From positions 50,783 to 114,782 of the forward strand of contig NZ_JALLIY010000025.1 of NCBI RefSeq assembly GCF_023242315.1: a stretch of 64,000 bases of DNA, written 5' to 3'. The position numbers and the translations under genes are program-made. This document shows, piece by piece, positions 1 to 10,876 of this stretch (the first letter of the stretch is position 1; each line of letters begins with the position of its first letter). The notes beneath the pieces are model-generated. The model was not told the DNA's origin. It did no database searches and saw only the letters and a list, made by a program, of their open reading frames with translations. This DNA comes from Pseudomonas sp. MWU13-2105 (GTDB taxonomy: Bacteria > Pseudomonadota > Gammaproteobacteria > Pseudomonadales > Pseudomonadaceae).

Positions 1-579
1 GGCAGTGCCTTCGTCAACCTTGACCTGGGGATGCAGGACGGCATCAGTGCCTTCGATGCCCAGGACAATGTGCCGAACTTCAGGCCGGGCCTGGCTGACG
101 CGCGTTATCGCAAATACACCGCCACGCTCAGCTACCTGCAACCGTTCAAGCTATGGGGCGAGTCGTTCAGCTTCAGCAGCCTGATGACCGGCCAGCGCAG
201 CGATGACGTGTTGTTCAGCTCGCAGCGCATGAGCCTGGGCGGGCAATCCTCGATTCGGGGCTACAAGGATCAGACACTGTCCGGCGACAGCGGCGGTTAC
301 TGGCGCAATGACCTGCGCTGGAGCCGGCCGGTGACCTGGGACTGGTTGCAACCAGTGCTCTCCGAGTACGGCACCAGTATCGGTTACGACCAGGGGGTGA
401 TTCGTCATGGCCGCTACAGTGCCGAACAGCATGGACGCATGACCAGCGACTCGATTGAGCTGTTTGCCCGGGGCAAGCATCTCGCCGCGACCGTGACCTT
501 CGCCAACTCCCTGGAACGACCAGCGCCGATCACCGAGCGTGAAGCACCGATCTATTTCCGTATGGACTTCTTCCTTTAA
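1..579 (+). CDS. TpsB/FhaC-type two-partner secretion transporter, C-terminal part
   Basis: The frame is open from base 1, so this is the 3' part of a gene that begins before the window. The 192 visible residues look like the beta-barrel end of an Omp85/TpsB transporter: alternating aromatic and polar strands, an SIRGY motif near base 255 that matches the conserved RGY/RGF of loop L6, and a terminal RMDFFL with C-terminal aromatic residue typical of BAM-inserted barrels. TpsB proteins export a cognate TpsA exoprotein across the outer membrane. The TpsA gene follows 36 bases downstream on the same strand, which strongly supports the pairing. POTRA domains and signal peptide lie outside the window. 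Confidence 0.9.
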   Translation, partial: GSAFVNLDLGMQDGISAFDAQDNVPNFRPGLADARYRKYTATLSYLQPFKLWGESFSFSSLMTGQRSDDVLFSSQRMSLGGQSSIRGYKDQTLSGDSGGYWRNDLRWSRPVTWDWLQPVLSEYGTSIGYDQGVIRHGRYSAEQHGRMTSDSIELFARGKHLAATVTFANSLERPAPITEREAPIYFRMDFFL

Positions 580-615
580 TTCAACTTACCGCACTCGTTG
601 CATTGAGAAATCGAC

Positions 616-3600
616 ATGGACGTTCGTCAGTTTGCCTTCCTGGCTCGGCAGCCTTCTGCTGCCCTGAAAAACCGTGAGCACTTCCTTGGCCTGCCCAAGC
701 GCGGGCTGGCGCTGATCCTGGCGAACGCGATGTTCTGGCAGCCGTTGCTGGCCCAGGCGGACGGCATTGCGGTCAGCGGCGGTGGTACCACGCTGGGGCA
801 GGCGGGCAATGGCGTGCCGATCGTCAATATTGCCGCGCCGAATGCCCAGGGGTTGTCGCACAACCAGTTCAGCGATTACAACGTCGGGACCAACGGGGTC
901 ATCCTCAACAACGCCACCGCGCGGACCCAGTCGACGCAGCTGGGCGGGATCATCCTCGGCAACCAGAACCTCAATGGCACCTCGGCCAATATCATCCTCA
1001 ACGAGGTGAACGGCGCCAGCGCGAGCCAGTTACGCGGTTATACCGAAGTGGCGGGGCAGTCGGCCCATGTGATCGTGGCCAACCCCTATGGCATCAGTTG
1101 CAACGGTTGCGGCTTTATCAATACCCCGCAGGCGACCTTGACCACCGGCAAGGCGGTGATCAGCAACGGTCAGCTCACCGGTTATCAGGTTGATCGGGGC
1201 AGCGTGTCCATCGACGGCGCGGGCCTGAACGCCAGCAATATCGACCAGTTCGAAATCATCACCCGCTCGGCCAGGCTCAATGCCGAGATCAATGCGAAGA
1301 AGCTGGCAATTATTGCCGGTGCCAATGATGTGGATGCCAAGACGCTCAAGGCCACGGCGCGCGCGGCCAATCCGGCTGATGCGCCGCAACTGGCCATCGA
1401 CTCCTCGGCGTTGGGCGGCATGTACGCCGGTGCCATCAAGCTGGTGGGTACCGAAGCCGGTGTCGGGGTAAAACTCGACGGCAAGATGGTTGCCAGCGGT
1501 GGCGATATCCAGCTCGATGCCAACGGTCATCTGAGCATGGTCGAGAGCGGGGCGAGCGGGGCGATCAATGTCAACGCCGCCAGTCTTGAAGCCAAGGGGC
1601 CGATGTACGCAGGTACAACCCTGGATGTTAAAACCCAGGGCGACCTGACCAGCCAGAACAACCTGGTGGCCAAGGACCGCATCACGCTCAGCAGTGGCGG
1701 TCAGTTGACCAACAACGGCATCATCGAGGCCGGGGTCAACGCCGATAAAACCCGCAATGCCCTCGCTGACGTCAGCATCAATGCACAGAACATCGTCAAC
1801 AACGGCCAGAGCGTGATTGCCAGCCGCGACCTGAGCGTCACCGCCACGCAAACCCTGAACAACCAGGGCGGCACCTTGAGCGGTCAACGGCAAACCACCG
1901 TCAATACCGGCACCCTCGACAACCAGAACAAGGGCCGGGTTCTCGGCGCCGCCCGCCTGAACCTCACCGCGGATACCGTGCTCAACGCCCAGGGCGGCCT
2001 GATCAAAGGCCAGAACGCCGTGATCGCGACCCTCGGTCACTTGAACAACAACGCCGGTGAAGTCTCCAGCCAGGGCAATACCACGCTGATCCTCGGCTCC
2101 GTGGACAACCTCACCGGCCTGGTCATGGCCAATAACGTCCTGGATATCAGCGCCACGGGTGCGGTGAACAACCAGGGCGGCCGCCTCGGTTCGAACAATA
2201 GCTTCACCTTCAAGGGCCAGTCCCTCGACAACACCCAGAAGGGCCGTATCACTGCCCAGCAAAGCCTTGACCTGACCGCCACTCATCTCGATAACACTGG
2301 CGGCGCGGTCATCACCAACGGTCCGCTGAACCTGACCGCCGACACCGTGGACAACGCCACGGGGCGCATTTCCAGCCAGGGCGACCTGACCGCCAACGTC
2401 GGCACCTTCAACCAGCAAGATGGCGCGCTGGTCACCGATGGCAACCTGACCCTGACCGGCAGTAGCCTGGATAACCGCAACGCGGCGCTGATCTCGGCGA
2501 AAAAGCTGCTGACCTTGAACGTCGGCGCTATCGACAACCGCGCCGGGGAAATCTCCAGCGTGCAGGCGGTCAACCTCAACGGCCAGAGCCTGAACAACAG
2601 CGAAGGCGGCAAGGTGCTCTCGGATACCGCGCTGGGGCTGAAGGTCGCGCAGGTGATCAACCAGAGCCTGGGTCAGTTGGTCAGCCAGGGCAGCACCACG
2701 CTGACCGGCAGCAGCCTGGATAACAGTGGCGGTAGGTTGGGCGCGCAGTCGGGTCTGGTGATCACCCTCGACGGTGCGCTGACCAACCAGCTCGCCGGGC
2801 TGATCAGCAGCGAAGGTACGCTGACCGCTCATGCCGCCAGCCTGGATAACTCGGGTGGCGGTTTCTCCAGTGCCGGGCAATTGAGCCTGACCAGCGATGG
2901 CGCCTTGATCAACCAGGGTGGCCGGCTGGTCACCGACGGCGGCATCGACTTGCACAGTGCCAGCCTTGATAACCGTCTGAGCGGCACGATCAGCGGCCAA
3001 GGCCCGGTAGTGATCAGGACGGGCGCCTTCGACAACAGCCACAGCGGTTTCCTCAGCAGTGGCGACCGCCTGGACCTGACCGCCGCCCAACTGACCAACC
3101 AGAATGGCGGCCGTATCGGTGCCAAGGACCTGAGCGCCAGCGTCAGCGGCCTGGACCAGCAAGGCGGTTCGCTGAAAGGCGATGCATCGCTTACCCTGGA
3201 TCTCAATCATGGTCAACTGAACAACCAGGGGGGGCTGATCAACGCACCTCTTCTGGTGCTGAACAACCTCAAGGGCGTCAACAACCAGGGCGGCGAAATC
3301 TCCAGCGCCCAGGCGTTCACCCTGGCCGCTGAAAGCCTGAACAATGACAACGGCAAGTTGCTGGGCAACCAGGCCCTGACCCTGCGTATCGACCAGGCCC
3401 TGAGCAATATCAAGGGCATGATCGCGGCGGCTTCGGTTGATGCGCACGTCGCCAGCCTGGACAACAGTGGCGGTACCCTGACCAGCCGCGCCGACCTGGG
3501 CCTGACCGTCGACGGTCAGTTGACCAACCAGAGCCAGGGACTGATCAACGCCACCACTGGCCTGACGATCAACAGTACCGGCATCAACAACCAGAGCGGC

Positions 3601-6600
3601 AGCCTGCTGGGCAGTGCCATCGCCCTCGACTTCGGTGCGGCAACAGGCGACCTGAACAACGCCGCCGGCCATATCACCACCGCTGGCAACCTGACGATCA
3701 ACCATCTGCGCGACCTGAACAACCAGGGCGGTACGCTGACCAGTGCGCAAAGCCTCAATCTGACCGGGCGTACGTTGGACAACAGCAACGGCGGCAAGCT
3801 GATCAGTAACAATCAGTTGACCCTGAACGCTGCGAACCTGATCAACCAGAACGGCGGTTTGCTGTCCGGGTGGCAGGGCGTGACGATCAACGCCAATTCG
3901 CTCGACAACAGTAACAGCGGTACGGTTTCCAGCCGTAGCGGTAATGTCGATGTGACCCTCAGCGGCGCGTTGCTCAACGGCAATGCCGGGGCGCTGGCCA
4001 GTCAACAAACCCTGACCATCAAGGCGGGCAGTCTCGATAACAGCGGCGGTACCCTCTCCAGTGCCGGCGCTCAAAGCCTGACGGTCACCGGCCTGTTGAA
4101 CAACGCCCAAGGTGGCCTGATCGACGCCGGCACGCTGCTGACGCTGAACGCCATGGCCCTGAGCAACAGCGGTACGGTCCAGGCGCAACAGGCGTTGAGC
4201 TTCACTGGCACCGACCTCGATAACAGCAACGGCACCCTGAGTAGCGGCGCCGGTGTCACCTTCGACCTGCTCGGCACCCTGACCAACACCCACGGCAAAC
4301 TCTCCGGTGTCGGTCCGCTGCTGGTGCAACGCAGCACGCAGATCAACAACCAGGGTGGTGAGCTCTACAGCCAGGGCTTGATGAGCCTGTTCAGCGGAGG
4401 CCTGGACAGCAGCAATGGCGGTCTCGTCAGTGCCAACGACAAGTTGCTGATCACCTCGACGGGTGCGGTACAGAACGGCAATGGTGGCTTGATCGCCAGC
4501 CGTAACGGCGACCTGCAACTGACCGCTGCCAGCCTTGGCAACGGTAAAGGTTCGCTGCAAGGCAAGGGCGCGGTCAACCTCGACGTCAGCGGCGATATCG
4601 ACAACCAGAGCGGCAAGGTGATCGCCCAGGACGGCACGCTGCTGGTCAAGGCCGCCAACCTCGACAACCGTGGCGGCGTGCTTTCCAGTGTCAGAAACTC
4701 GCTGGAAACCCGCATCGTCGGCGTACTGAAAAACGGCTATGACCTGAACAACAATCGTCAGGCCGGCAGCATTCAGGGCCAGGGACTGAACCTCAATGCC
4801 CTCGGCGGGTTCGACAACTACGGCGGCCGCATCGCCGCTCGTGCCGGCGATGTGACGCTGACCAGCGGCAATATCGACAACCGTAACGGCGGCCTTTATG
4901 CCAGCGGCCAGGTCAAGGTCAACGGCGGCAACTTCGATAACAGTGGCGACCTGGGAGGCCAGATCGCCGGCAGCCAGATCAGCCTGAACCTCGCGGGCGC
5001 CCTGAACAACCGTAAAGGCATTATTGAAAGCGATAACAGCCTTTCGATCACCGCTGCGAGCCTGGACAACCAGACCGGCCAGTTGCGTGCCCTTGGGGCC
5101 GACGGCAAAACGACGTTTGCTATTGGAGGTCTGCTTGATAATCGTAGCGGCACCTTGGAAACCGGCAATACCGACCTGGATCTCTATGCGGGTAGCTTCC
5201 TGAACCAGGGGGGCAGTTTGTTGCATGCAGGTCTTGGCACCTTCGCTATCTCCATGGCCAACCTCAGCAGTGCCGGCGGCACGTTGGTCACTCGTGGTGG
5301 ATTAACACTCAATGCCGACAGTTGGACAAACAGCGCTGTGATCCAGGCCGGGCGGTTGACGGTCAACGTCAATAACTTGTACCAAACGGATAGCGGGCAA
5401 TTGCTCGCGTCCAATAGCCTGGTGGGTAACGGCAGCAACTGGAGCAATGATGGCCTGATCGCCAGTGATGGCAGTGCCAGCCTGAACCTGAACGGTGCTT
5501 ATGGTGGCCGTGGTCGGCTCAGCAGCCTGGGCTCACTGGGCCTGAAGGCGGGTCAGGTCAACTTGGGGAGCTCCTCCAGTATTGCCAGTGGCGGGGATGC
5601 TACGGTCAACATCGCCGGCCAGTTAAACAACGCCGGCCGGCTGACTTCCAGTGGCAACCTGAGCCTGACGGCGGCGGGCGTAAGTAATACCGGCACCTTG
5701 GGCAGTGGCAAGGAGTTGACGATAGCTACCGGGGGCTTGGTCAACGACCACGGCCTGATCTCCAGTGGCGGTGACATGCGATTGCTTGTTGCCAGCTTCA
5801 CCAACAGCTATGCGCAGGTCTATAGCTTGGGCAATGTGCTGATTGCACGTGATCCGAGCCAGAACCAGGCGGATTTGCTGGACAACCGTTCCGGGGATAT
5901 TCAAAGCGAAGGTAATCTGACGATTGCGGCGGCGACCGTAAATAATGTCAGGGATGTTCTGGAATATACCCCTCATGAAAAAAGCTCCACGAGCATTACT
6001 CAGCTTGATTGCAACCTGATCCCCGGTCCGGGTTGCGACCGCCGAAATTGGGGGGGGATCAATGGGTTATGGCGAGTCGATGAAGTCGATCGCCTGAGTG
6101 TGACCAGGAGTACTGCGGCTTCCAGCTTGACCAGTGGCGGCAACACCTTGATCAACGCCCAGACGCTGAACAACATCAGCAGCACCATCGCAGCCACGGG
6201 TAGCCTGACGGCCAATGCCTCCACGATTAACAACCAAGGGCTGCAACCTCAGGAAATCAAGACCAGCCGCTTCTTCTGGAACTACGTCGACCAAATTGGT
6301 CAGGCGACGCAAGCCGCGGCGCTCTTCAATGCGAAGAACAATCCAACACCTTCAGCTACGGTCAACGCGGATCTGAGTAATTTCCTCAGTTGGACCGGTG
6401 GCGGCCTGATCGGTCAATTTGGCACCACTACAACCACCAATATCGGCGGACAATCCTATGATGCCGTCATGCAGGCCGGCGGTAGTGTCAATCTCAATGC
6501 TGCCCAGAATATCAACAACAGTGTGATCCGGCCGTTTTACGAGTACGTTGCAGCCGGTCGTAACCTGGCCGACACAGGATCCGGAAGCCCTTATTCCACG

Positions 6601-9600
6601 CGGGTGACCATCAATCAGCAATTGCCGCCGAACCTGGCGCAACAGCAGGTCAATCCCGTCGCCTTGCCTGGTTTTACACTGCCAACGGGGCAAAACGGGC
6701 TATTCCGCCTGAGTGGGCAGGGCAGCAGTAACCCTGTGAACACGGGACCGCAGAGCTGGACGCTGGGTGGCGCCAGCCTGGGCGCCGCCCAACGACAACC
6801 GACACCGGGTGATCTCTCGGCCCCGAGTGCAGTCTCTGTCGGGTTGGCTGATCGTGCTCAGGGCAATCAGGGAGGGACGATTACGCGAGTGCAGGGTTTG
6901 CCTGACACCTCCGGAAAATCCAACCCGCAAAAGTATTTGATCGAAACCAATCCGGTGCTCACGGACCTCAAGCAATTCATGAGTTCTGACTACCTGCTGT
7001 CCAACCTGGGGTACAACCCGGACACCAGCGCCAAGCGCCTTGGCGACGGGCTCTACGAACAGAAGCTGATTCAACAGGCCGTAGTGGCCCGTACCGGCCA
7101 GCGTTTCATCGATGGTCAGACTTCGGATGACGGCATGTTCAAGTACTTGATGAACAACGCGGTTGCCAGCAAGCAGGCGCTCAATCTGCAGTTGGGTGTG
7201 TCCTTGACCTCCGAGCAGGTCGCGGCTCTGACCCATGATATTGTCTGGATGGAAAACGCAACGGTGAACGGCGAGCAGGTCCTGGTGCCGGTGCTGTACC
7301 TGGCCAATGCCAACAACCGGTTGGCGCCCAACGGTGCATTGATCCAGGGGAGCGATGTGACTCTGATCGCTGGTAAGGACCTGAACAACGCCGGAACCTT
7401 GCGGGCCAGCAGTAACTTGTCGGCAACGGCGGGAAATGACTTGGTCAACAGTGGACTGCTGGAAGCAGGCAATCGCCTGGATGCCTTGGCAACCCATAAC
7501 CTTTCCAACAAGAGCGGCGGCATTATTGCTGGACGTGACGTGAGTGTCATGGCCGTCACGGGGGACGTCATCAACGAGCGTACGGTGACGACCCATGCCA
7601 GCAGCGATGGCCGAATGAACGGACGCACCGACTTTATTGACAGCGCGGCGCGTATAGAAGCAGCCAATGATCTTGTTCTCAAGGCGGGTCAGGACATTTC
7701 CAACCAGGGCAGTGTCCTGAAGAGTGGGCGTGACACGGTTCTGACGGCAGGGCGCGATGTGAATATCAGTTCGGCGCAGCAGATCAGCAGCAATCAAAAC
7801 CCCAATCGTGCCGATAAGCAGATCATTCAGAATGGCTCCAGCGTCACCACTGGACGCGACCTGAGCATCAGTGCTGGACGGGATATCAGCAGTGTCGCCA
7901 GTCATATCGACGCAAAACGCGATATTTCCATGGGGGCGACAGGGGACCTGACACTGTCGTCAGCCGCCAATGAAAGTGATTCCAGTGGTTGGTACAAGAG
8001 GTACCGGGCGGATGAGAAACATAGCAGCCAGGTAGCTTCCACCCTCAATGCGGGAGGCAACGTGTCCCTGAGTGCTGGCAAGGATCTGGCGTTGGTGGCC
8101 AGTCAAGTGAGCGCAGCCAACGAAGCTTATCTGTCTGCTGGCGCGAACCTTACACTTCAGACCGCTGAAAATCGGGATTACAGCTTTTACACCAATACCT
8201 GGAAGAGCTCCTCGAGTAAAAAGACCCGCCTGGATGAGGTGGCGAGCACGACCAACGTGGCCAGTGCCGTGACCAGCGGCTCCAAGACCACACTGGGGGC
8301 GGGCAATGACCTGATGGTCAAGGGCAGTAGCGTGACCTCGACAGGGGCGGTCAAACTGACAGCCGGTAATGATGTACAGATTGTGGCCGTTACCGACACG
8401 AGCAGTGCCCGGCATGAGAGCAGCAAGAGTAAAAGCAGTTGGCTAGGGTTGAAGTCGAGCAAATCTGAGGATCGAGTCTCTGAAGCACAAACGAAAGCTG
8501 TCGGTAGCCTGATCTCGGGCGATAGCGTGGAAGTGACGGCCAAGCGCGATGTGGCCGTGACGGGGTCGGCCGTAGCCAGCATGCAGGATCTGACGGTGCA
8601 AGCCGGCCGTGACCTGACCATCACCGCCGCGCAAAATACCTCCACTCGCGATGAAATGCACAAGGAAAAGAACCGCGACCTGACCGGCATACTGACCGCC
8701 AACAAGTTGGGGATCGATGACATCACCGGTAACCAGAAGCTGTTCATCAACAGCGCAAGCCATAATGGCCAGAAGTCCGAAACCACCTTGAGCGGCAGCA
8801 CCCTGGGGTCGGCCCACGGCAACGTCAACCTGACGGCTGGCCGAGAACTGGCGGTCGTGGCCAGCGATCTGATCAGTACCAAGGACATGACCCTGACCGG
8901 CTCCAACGTGACCATCGCCGCAGGTATGGAAAGCTCGAGCGAAACCAGCAAGGACAAAACCGCCAGCCTGGGTGTCGGGCGGGTGATGGGTGGTTCGGTG
9001 ATTGATACGTTCAACACGCTCTACAACCTCAAGGACACGCTCAAGTCCGTCGAGGCGATCGAGGACCCTCGGCTTCGTGCGGTCAAGGAGGCGCAGTTAG
9101 GGTTGAAACTGTCGGATACGGCGAGCGGACTCGGTCGCATGGACCTTGATCTCGCCACCCAGATCATGAACTACGGTGACAAGACGGGCGGGAAGGGGTC
9201 ATTGATAAAAATCGGTACGGAGTTGGCGAACTCCCATACGAGAAGCAGCAGCGAGACCGAGACCCAGACCGCCCACCAAAGCTCGATCAATACAGGTCAG
9301 ACCCTGAAGATTGTTTCGACCGGCGCGTCGGCGGGCACGGCTGGAGATATCCATGTGGTGGGCAGTAACTTGAAAGCAGGCTCCACGGTACTGGATGCAA
9401 AAAACAACATCATCCTGGAGAGTGCGCAAAACACCAGGCAAAGCACCAGTGACACCAGCAACAGCCGGACGGCTATTGGTGTCAGTTTCAACCTGGGTGA
9501 GCAGAACGGTTTCACCCTCGATCTGGGGGCAAAAGTGGGGTTGGGCAAGGGTGACGGCAATTCCGTAACCCAGGTCAACAGCACGCTGCAGACCGGCAAC

Positions 9601-10863
9601 CTGACGCTGAATAGCGGAAAGGACACGACGCTGGCTGGGGCTCAAGTCAAGGCAGACACCATCAACGCGGTGATTGGCGGCGACCTCAACATTGCCTCGC
9701 GGCAGGACTCGGAGAAACAAACCACCAAGAAGACCGATGCGGGGTTCGGGGCGAGCATCTGCGTTCCGCCGTTCTGCTACGGTGCTACGGCCGGTCCTAG
9801 TGCCAGCGCCTCCCTGGATCTCTCCAACAGCAAGCTGAACTCCGACTACAAGGCAGTGAAGGATCAAAGTGGGCTGTTTGCAGGCAATGGTGGCTACAAC
9901 ATCAATGTCGGTAATAACACCACGCTGCAAGGGGCGGTGATCGCCAGCGATGCTAGTGCCGACAAGAATCTACTGATTACCGATCGCCTGATCACCAGAG
10001 ACATCAAGAACAAGAGCAACATCGACAGTCAGAGCGCATCAATATCGTTGTCAGGGTCGTATAACGGCGCGAAAGGTTTTGATGGCGGCGTCAAAAGCGG
10101 CATGCCCTTGGCGATGGGAGAGTCCGATAGCAGCAAGACTCGTAGCGCGGTGAGCGAGGGTACGGTCATCGTCCGTGATGCCGCGGGTGCTTATGATCTG
10201 GTTGGGCTAAACCGCGACACCGCCCACGCCAACGAGGCGTTGGACAAACCGAGCGAGAAAGCCCTGAATGACCGGATCGATCTACTCAACAGCTCCATGG
10301 CGCTGACCGGGGATATTGTGAACCGGGTGGCCGATGAGGCGAAAAAAGATGCAGAGAATAAGGTCAACTTTGCCAAAACGCCTGAAGAGAAAGCGGATGC
10401 AGAGCGTATTTACAAGGAAGTGGCTGCCAGTTGGGAGGCAGGTGGCGAGAAGCGCGTAGCGACCAATATCGCCACCGGGCTGATTGGAGCGGCACTGGGT
10501 GGCGCAAGTGGATTGACTACCCTGGGAATTGTTGCCAATAAAACGGCTGACGACACTAAAAAGCATATCGCCGATTACGCGGACACGCAGTATAAAGCTG
10601 CCAAAGAGGCCAAGGATCCCGCTACTGAAGCCGCTTGGGCTGAAGGTGGAACGGCCCGGCTGGTGCTGGAGATGTTGGCCGGTGCTGCCCAAGGCTTGTC
10701 GGGAGGAGCGGTGTCTGCCGGAGAGGGGGCTCTGGGCGCCGGTGCGAAAGCTGCGGATTGGCAATCTATCAAGAAAAAGATTGTCGAATCGCCCATGGCC
10801 AAAGACGTCAAGGAAGCGGTGTTGTCGGCGATCGAGCCGCTGATGACAATGGCCGAGAGGTGA
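616..10863 (+). CDS. TpsA filamentous hemagglutinin-type exoprotein, no toxin tip
   Basis: This encodes 3,415 residues. It starts with an extended signal peptide (to about residue 47), then a TPS secretion domain with the NPYG motif at about 156 and the Cys pair C161/C164. Residues roughly 380-1790 are FHA-1-type repeats built on LDNSGG / LNNQGG turns, expected to form a long beta-helix. Residues about 1790-2240 are a non-repetitive segment (receptor-binding/YP-like position in CdiA). Residues about 2240-3140 are FHA-2-like, with AGRDLTITAAQ-type units. A short helical, Ala-rich end stops at 3,415. I see no VENN or similar pretoxin boundary, no C-terminal nuclease-like domain and no immunity gene afterwards, so it is more likely an adhesin or biofilm matrix protein than an active CDI effector. 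A terminator follows. Confidence 0.93.
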   Translation: MDVRQFAFLARQPSAALKNREHFLGLPKRGLALILANAMFWQPLLAQADGIAVSGGGTTLGQAGNGVPIVNIAAPNAQGLSHNQFSDYNVGTNGVILNNATARTQSTQLGGIILGNQNLNGTSANIILNEVNGASASQLRGYTEVAGQSAHVIVANPYGISCNGCGFINTPQATLTTGKAVISNGQLTGYQVDRGSVSIDGAGLNASNIDQFEIITRSARLNAEINAKKLAIIAGANDVDAKTLKATARAANPADAPQLAIDSSALGGMYAGAIKLVGTEAGVGVKLDGKMVASGGDIQLDANGHLSMVESGASGAINVNAASLEAKGPMYAGTTLDVKTQGDLTSQNNLVAKDRITLSSGGQLTNNGIIEAGVNADKTRNALADVSINAQNIVNNGQSVIASRDLSVTATQTLNNQGGTLSGQRQTTVNTGTLDNQNKGRVLGAARLNLTADTVLNAQGGLIKGQNAVIATLGHLNNNAGEVSSQGNTTLILGSVDNLTGLVMANNVLDISATGAVNNQGGRLGSNNSFTFKGQSLDNTQKGRITAQQSLDLTATHLDNTGGAVITNGPLNLTADTVDNATGRISSQGDLTANVGTFNQQDGALVTDGNLTLTGSSLDNRNAALISAKKLLTLNVGAIDNRAGEISSVQAVNLNGQSLNNSEGGKVLSDTALGLKVAQVINQSLGQLVSQGSTTLTGSSLDNSGGRLGAQSGLVITLDGALTNQLAGLISSEGTLTAHAASLDNSGGGFSSAGQLSLTSDGALINQGGRLVTDGGIDLHSASLDNRLSGTISGQGPVVIRTGAFDNSHSGFLSSGDRLDLTAAQLTNQNGGRIGAKDLSASVSGLDQQGGSLKGDASLTLDLNHGQLNNQGGLINAPLLVLNNLKGVNNQGGEISSAQAFTLAAESLNNDNGKLLGNQALTLRIDQALSNIKGMIAAASVDAHVASLDNSGGTLTSRADLGLTVDGQLTNQSQGLINATTGLTINSTGINNQSGSLLGSAIALDFGAATGDLNNAAGHITTAGNLTINHLRDLNNQGGTLTSAQSLNLTGRTLDNSNGGKLISNNQLTLNAANLINQNGGLLSGWQGVTINANSLDNSNSGTVSSRSGNVDVTLSGALLNGNAGALASQQTLTIKAGSLDNSGGTLSSAGAQSLTVTGLLNNAQGGLIDAGTLLTLNAMALSNSGTVQAQQALSFTGTDLDNSNGTLSSGAGVTFDLLGTLTNTHGKLSGVGPLLVQRSTQINNQGGELYSQGLMSLFSGGLDSSNGGLVSANDKLLITSTGAVQNGNGGLIASRNGDLQLTAASLGNGKGSLQGKGAVNLDVSGDIDNQSGKVIAQDGTLLVKAANLDNRGGVLSSVRNSLETRIVGVLKNGYDLNNNRQAGSIQGQGLNLNALGGFDNYGGRIAARAGDVTLTSGNIDNRNGGLYASGQVKVNGGNFDNSGDLGGQIAGSQISLNLAGALNNRKGIIESDNSLSITAASLDNQTGQLRALGADGKTTFAIGGLLDNRSGTLETGNTDLDLYAGSFLNQGGSLLHAGLGTFAISMANLSSAGGTLVTRGGLTLNADSWTNSAVIQAGRLTVNVNNLYQTDSGQLLASNSLVGNGSNWSNDGLIASDGSASLNLNGAYGGRGRLSSLGSLGLKAGQVNLGSSSSIASGGDATVNIAGQLNNAGRLTSSGNLSLTAAGVSNTGTLGSGKELTIATGGLVNDHGLISSGGDMRLLVASFTNSYAQVYSLGNVLIARDPSQNQADLLDNRSGDIQSEGNLTIAAATVNNVRDVLEYTPHEKSSTSITQLDCNLIPGPGCDRRNWGGINGLWRVDEVDRLSVTRSTAASSLTSGGNTLINAQTLNNISSTIAATGSLTANASTINNQGLQPQEIKTSRFFWNYVDQIGQATQAAALFNAKNNPTPSATVNADLSNFLSWTGGGLIGQFGTTTTTNIGGQSYDAVMQAGGSVNLNAAQNINNSVIRPFYEYVAAGRNLADTGSGSPYSTRVTINQQLPPNLAQQQVNPVALPGFTLPTGQNGLFRLSGQGSSNPVNTGPQSWTLGGASLGAAQRQPTPGDLSAPSAVSVGLADRAQGNQGGTITRVQGLPDTSGKSNPQKYLIETNPVLTDLKQFMSSDYLLSNLGYNPDTSAKRLGDGLYEQKLIQQAVVARTGQRFIDGQTSDDGMFKYLMNNAVASKQALNLQLGVSLTSEQVAALTHDIVWMENATVNGEQVLVPVLYLANANNRLAPNGALIQGSDVTLIAGKDLNNAGTLRASSNLSATAGNDLVNSGLLEAGNRLDALATHNLSNKSGGIIAGRDVSVMAVTGDVINERTVTTHASSDGRMNGRTDFIDSAARIEAANDLVLKAGQDISNQGSVLKSGRDTVLTAGRDVNISSAQQISSNQNPNRADKQIIQNGSSVTTGRDLSISAGRDISSVASHIDAKRDISMGATGDLTLSSAANESDSSGWYKRYRADEKHSSQVASTLNAGGNVSLSAGKDLALVASQVSAANEAYLSAGANLTLQTAENRDYSFYTNTWKSSSSKKTRLDEVASTTNVASAVTSGSKTTLGAGNDLMVKGSSVTSTGAVKLTAGNDVQIVAVTDTSSARHESSKSKSSWLGLKSSKSEDRVSEAQTKAVGSLISGDSVEVTAKRDVAVTGSAVASMQDLTVQAGRDLTITAAQNTSTRDEMHKEKNRDLTGILTANKLGIDDITGNQKLFINSASHNGQKSETTLSGSTLGSAHGNVNLTAGRELAVVASDLISTKDMTLTGSNVTIAAGMESSSETSKDKTASLGVGRVMGGSVIDTFNTLYNLKDTLKSVEAIEDPRLRAVKEAQLGLKLSDTASGLGRMDLDLATQIMNYGDKTGGKGSLIKIGTELANSHTRSSSETETQTAHQSSINTGQTLKIVSTGASAGTAGDIHVVGSNLKAGSTVLDAKNNIILESAQNTRQSTSDTSNSRTAIGVSFNLGEQNGFTLDLGAKVGLGKGDGNSVTQVNSTLQTGNLTLNSGKDTTLAGAQVKADTINAVIGGDLNIASRQDSEKQTTKKTDAGFGASICVPPFCYGATAGPSASASLDLSNSKLNSDYKAVKDQSGLFAGNGGYNINVGNNTTLQGAVIASDASADKNLLITDRLITRDIKNKSNIDSQSASISLSGSYNGAKGFDGGVKSGMPLAMGESDSSKTRSAVSEGTVIVRDAAGAYDLVGLNRDTAHANEALDKPSEKALNDRIDLLNSSMALTGDIVNRVADEAKKDAENKVNFAKTPEEKADAERIYKEVAASWEAGGEKRVATNIATGLIGAALGGASGLTTLGIVANKTADDTKKHIADYADTQYKAAKEAKDPATEAAWAEGGTARLVLEMLAGAAQGLSGGAVSAGEGALGAGAKAADWQSIKKKIVESPMAKDVKEAVLSAIEPLMTMAER
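1755..5985 (+). repeat. FHA-1 type tandem coding repeats
   Basis: Within the tpsA gene, degenerate units of about 60 bases encode the pattern L-D-N-S-G-G-x-L-S-S-x-G-x-L-x-L-T, repeated dozens of times. Recurrent DNA words such as aacaaccagggcgg and ctggataacag occur throughout. The low sequence identity between units argues for old protein-level repetition rather than recent DNA expansion. The regular codon pattern also creates very long spurious open frames on the opposite strand. Confidence 0.85.
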
Positions 10864-10876
10864 GCCTTTGTCTGGT

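Noticed and set aside
1030..5226. 1,398-codon open frame on the minus strand opposite tpsA
   Set aside because: It mirrors the FHA-1 repeats in another frame. Its composition is an artefact of repeated codons (Gly/Asn/Leu read backwards), it has no ribosome-binding site and no recognisable domain.
1755..5985. CRISPR-like direct repeats
   Set aside because: Repeats are degenerate, in frame and encode beta-helix turns; there are no unique spacers of constant length or cas genes.
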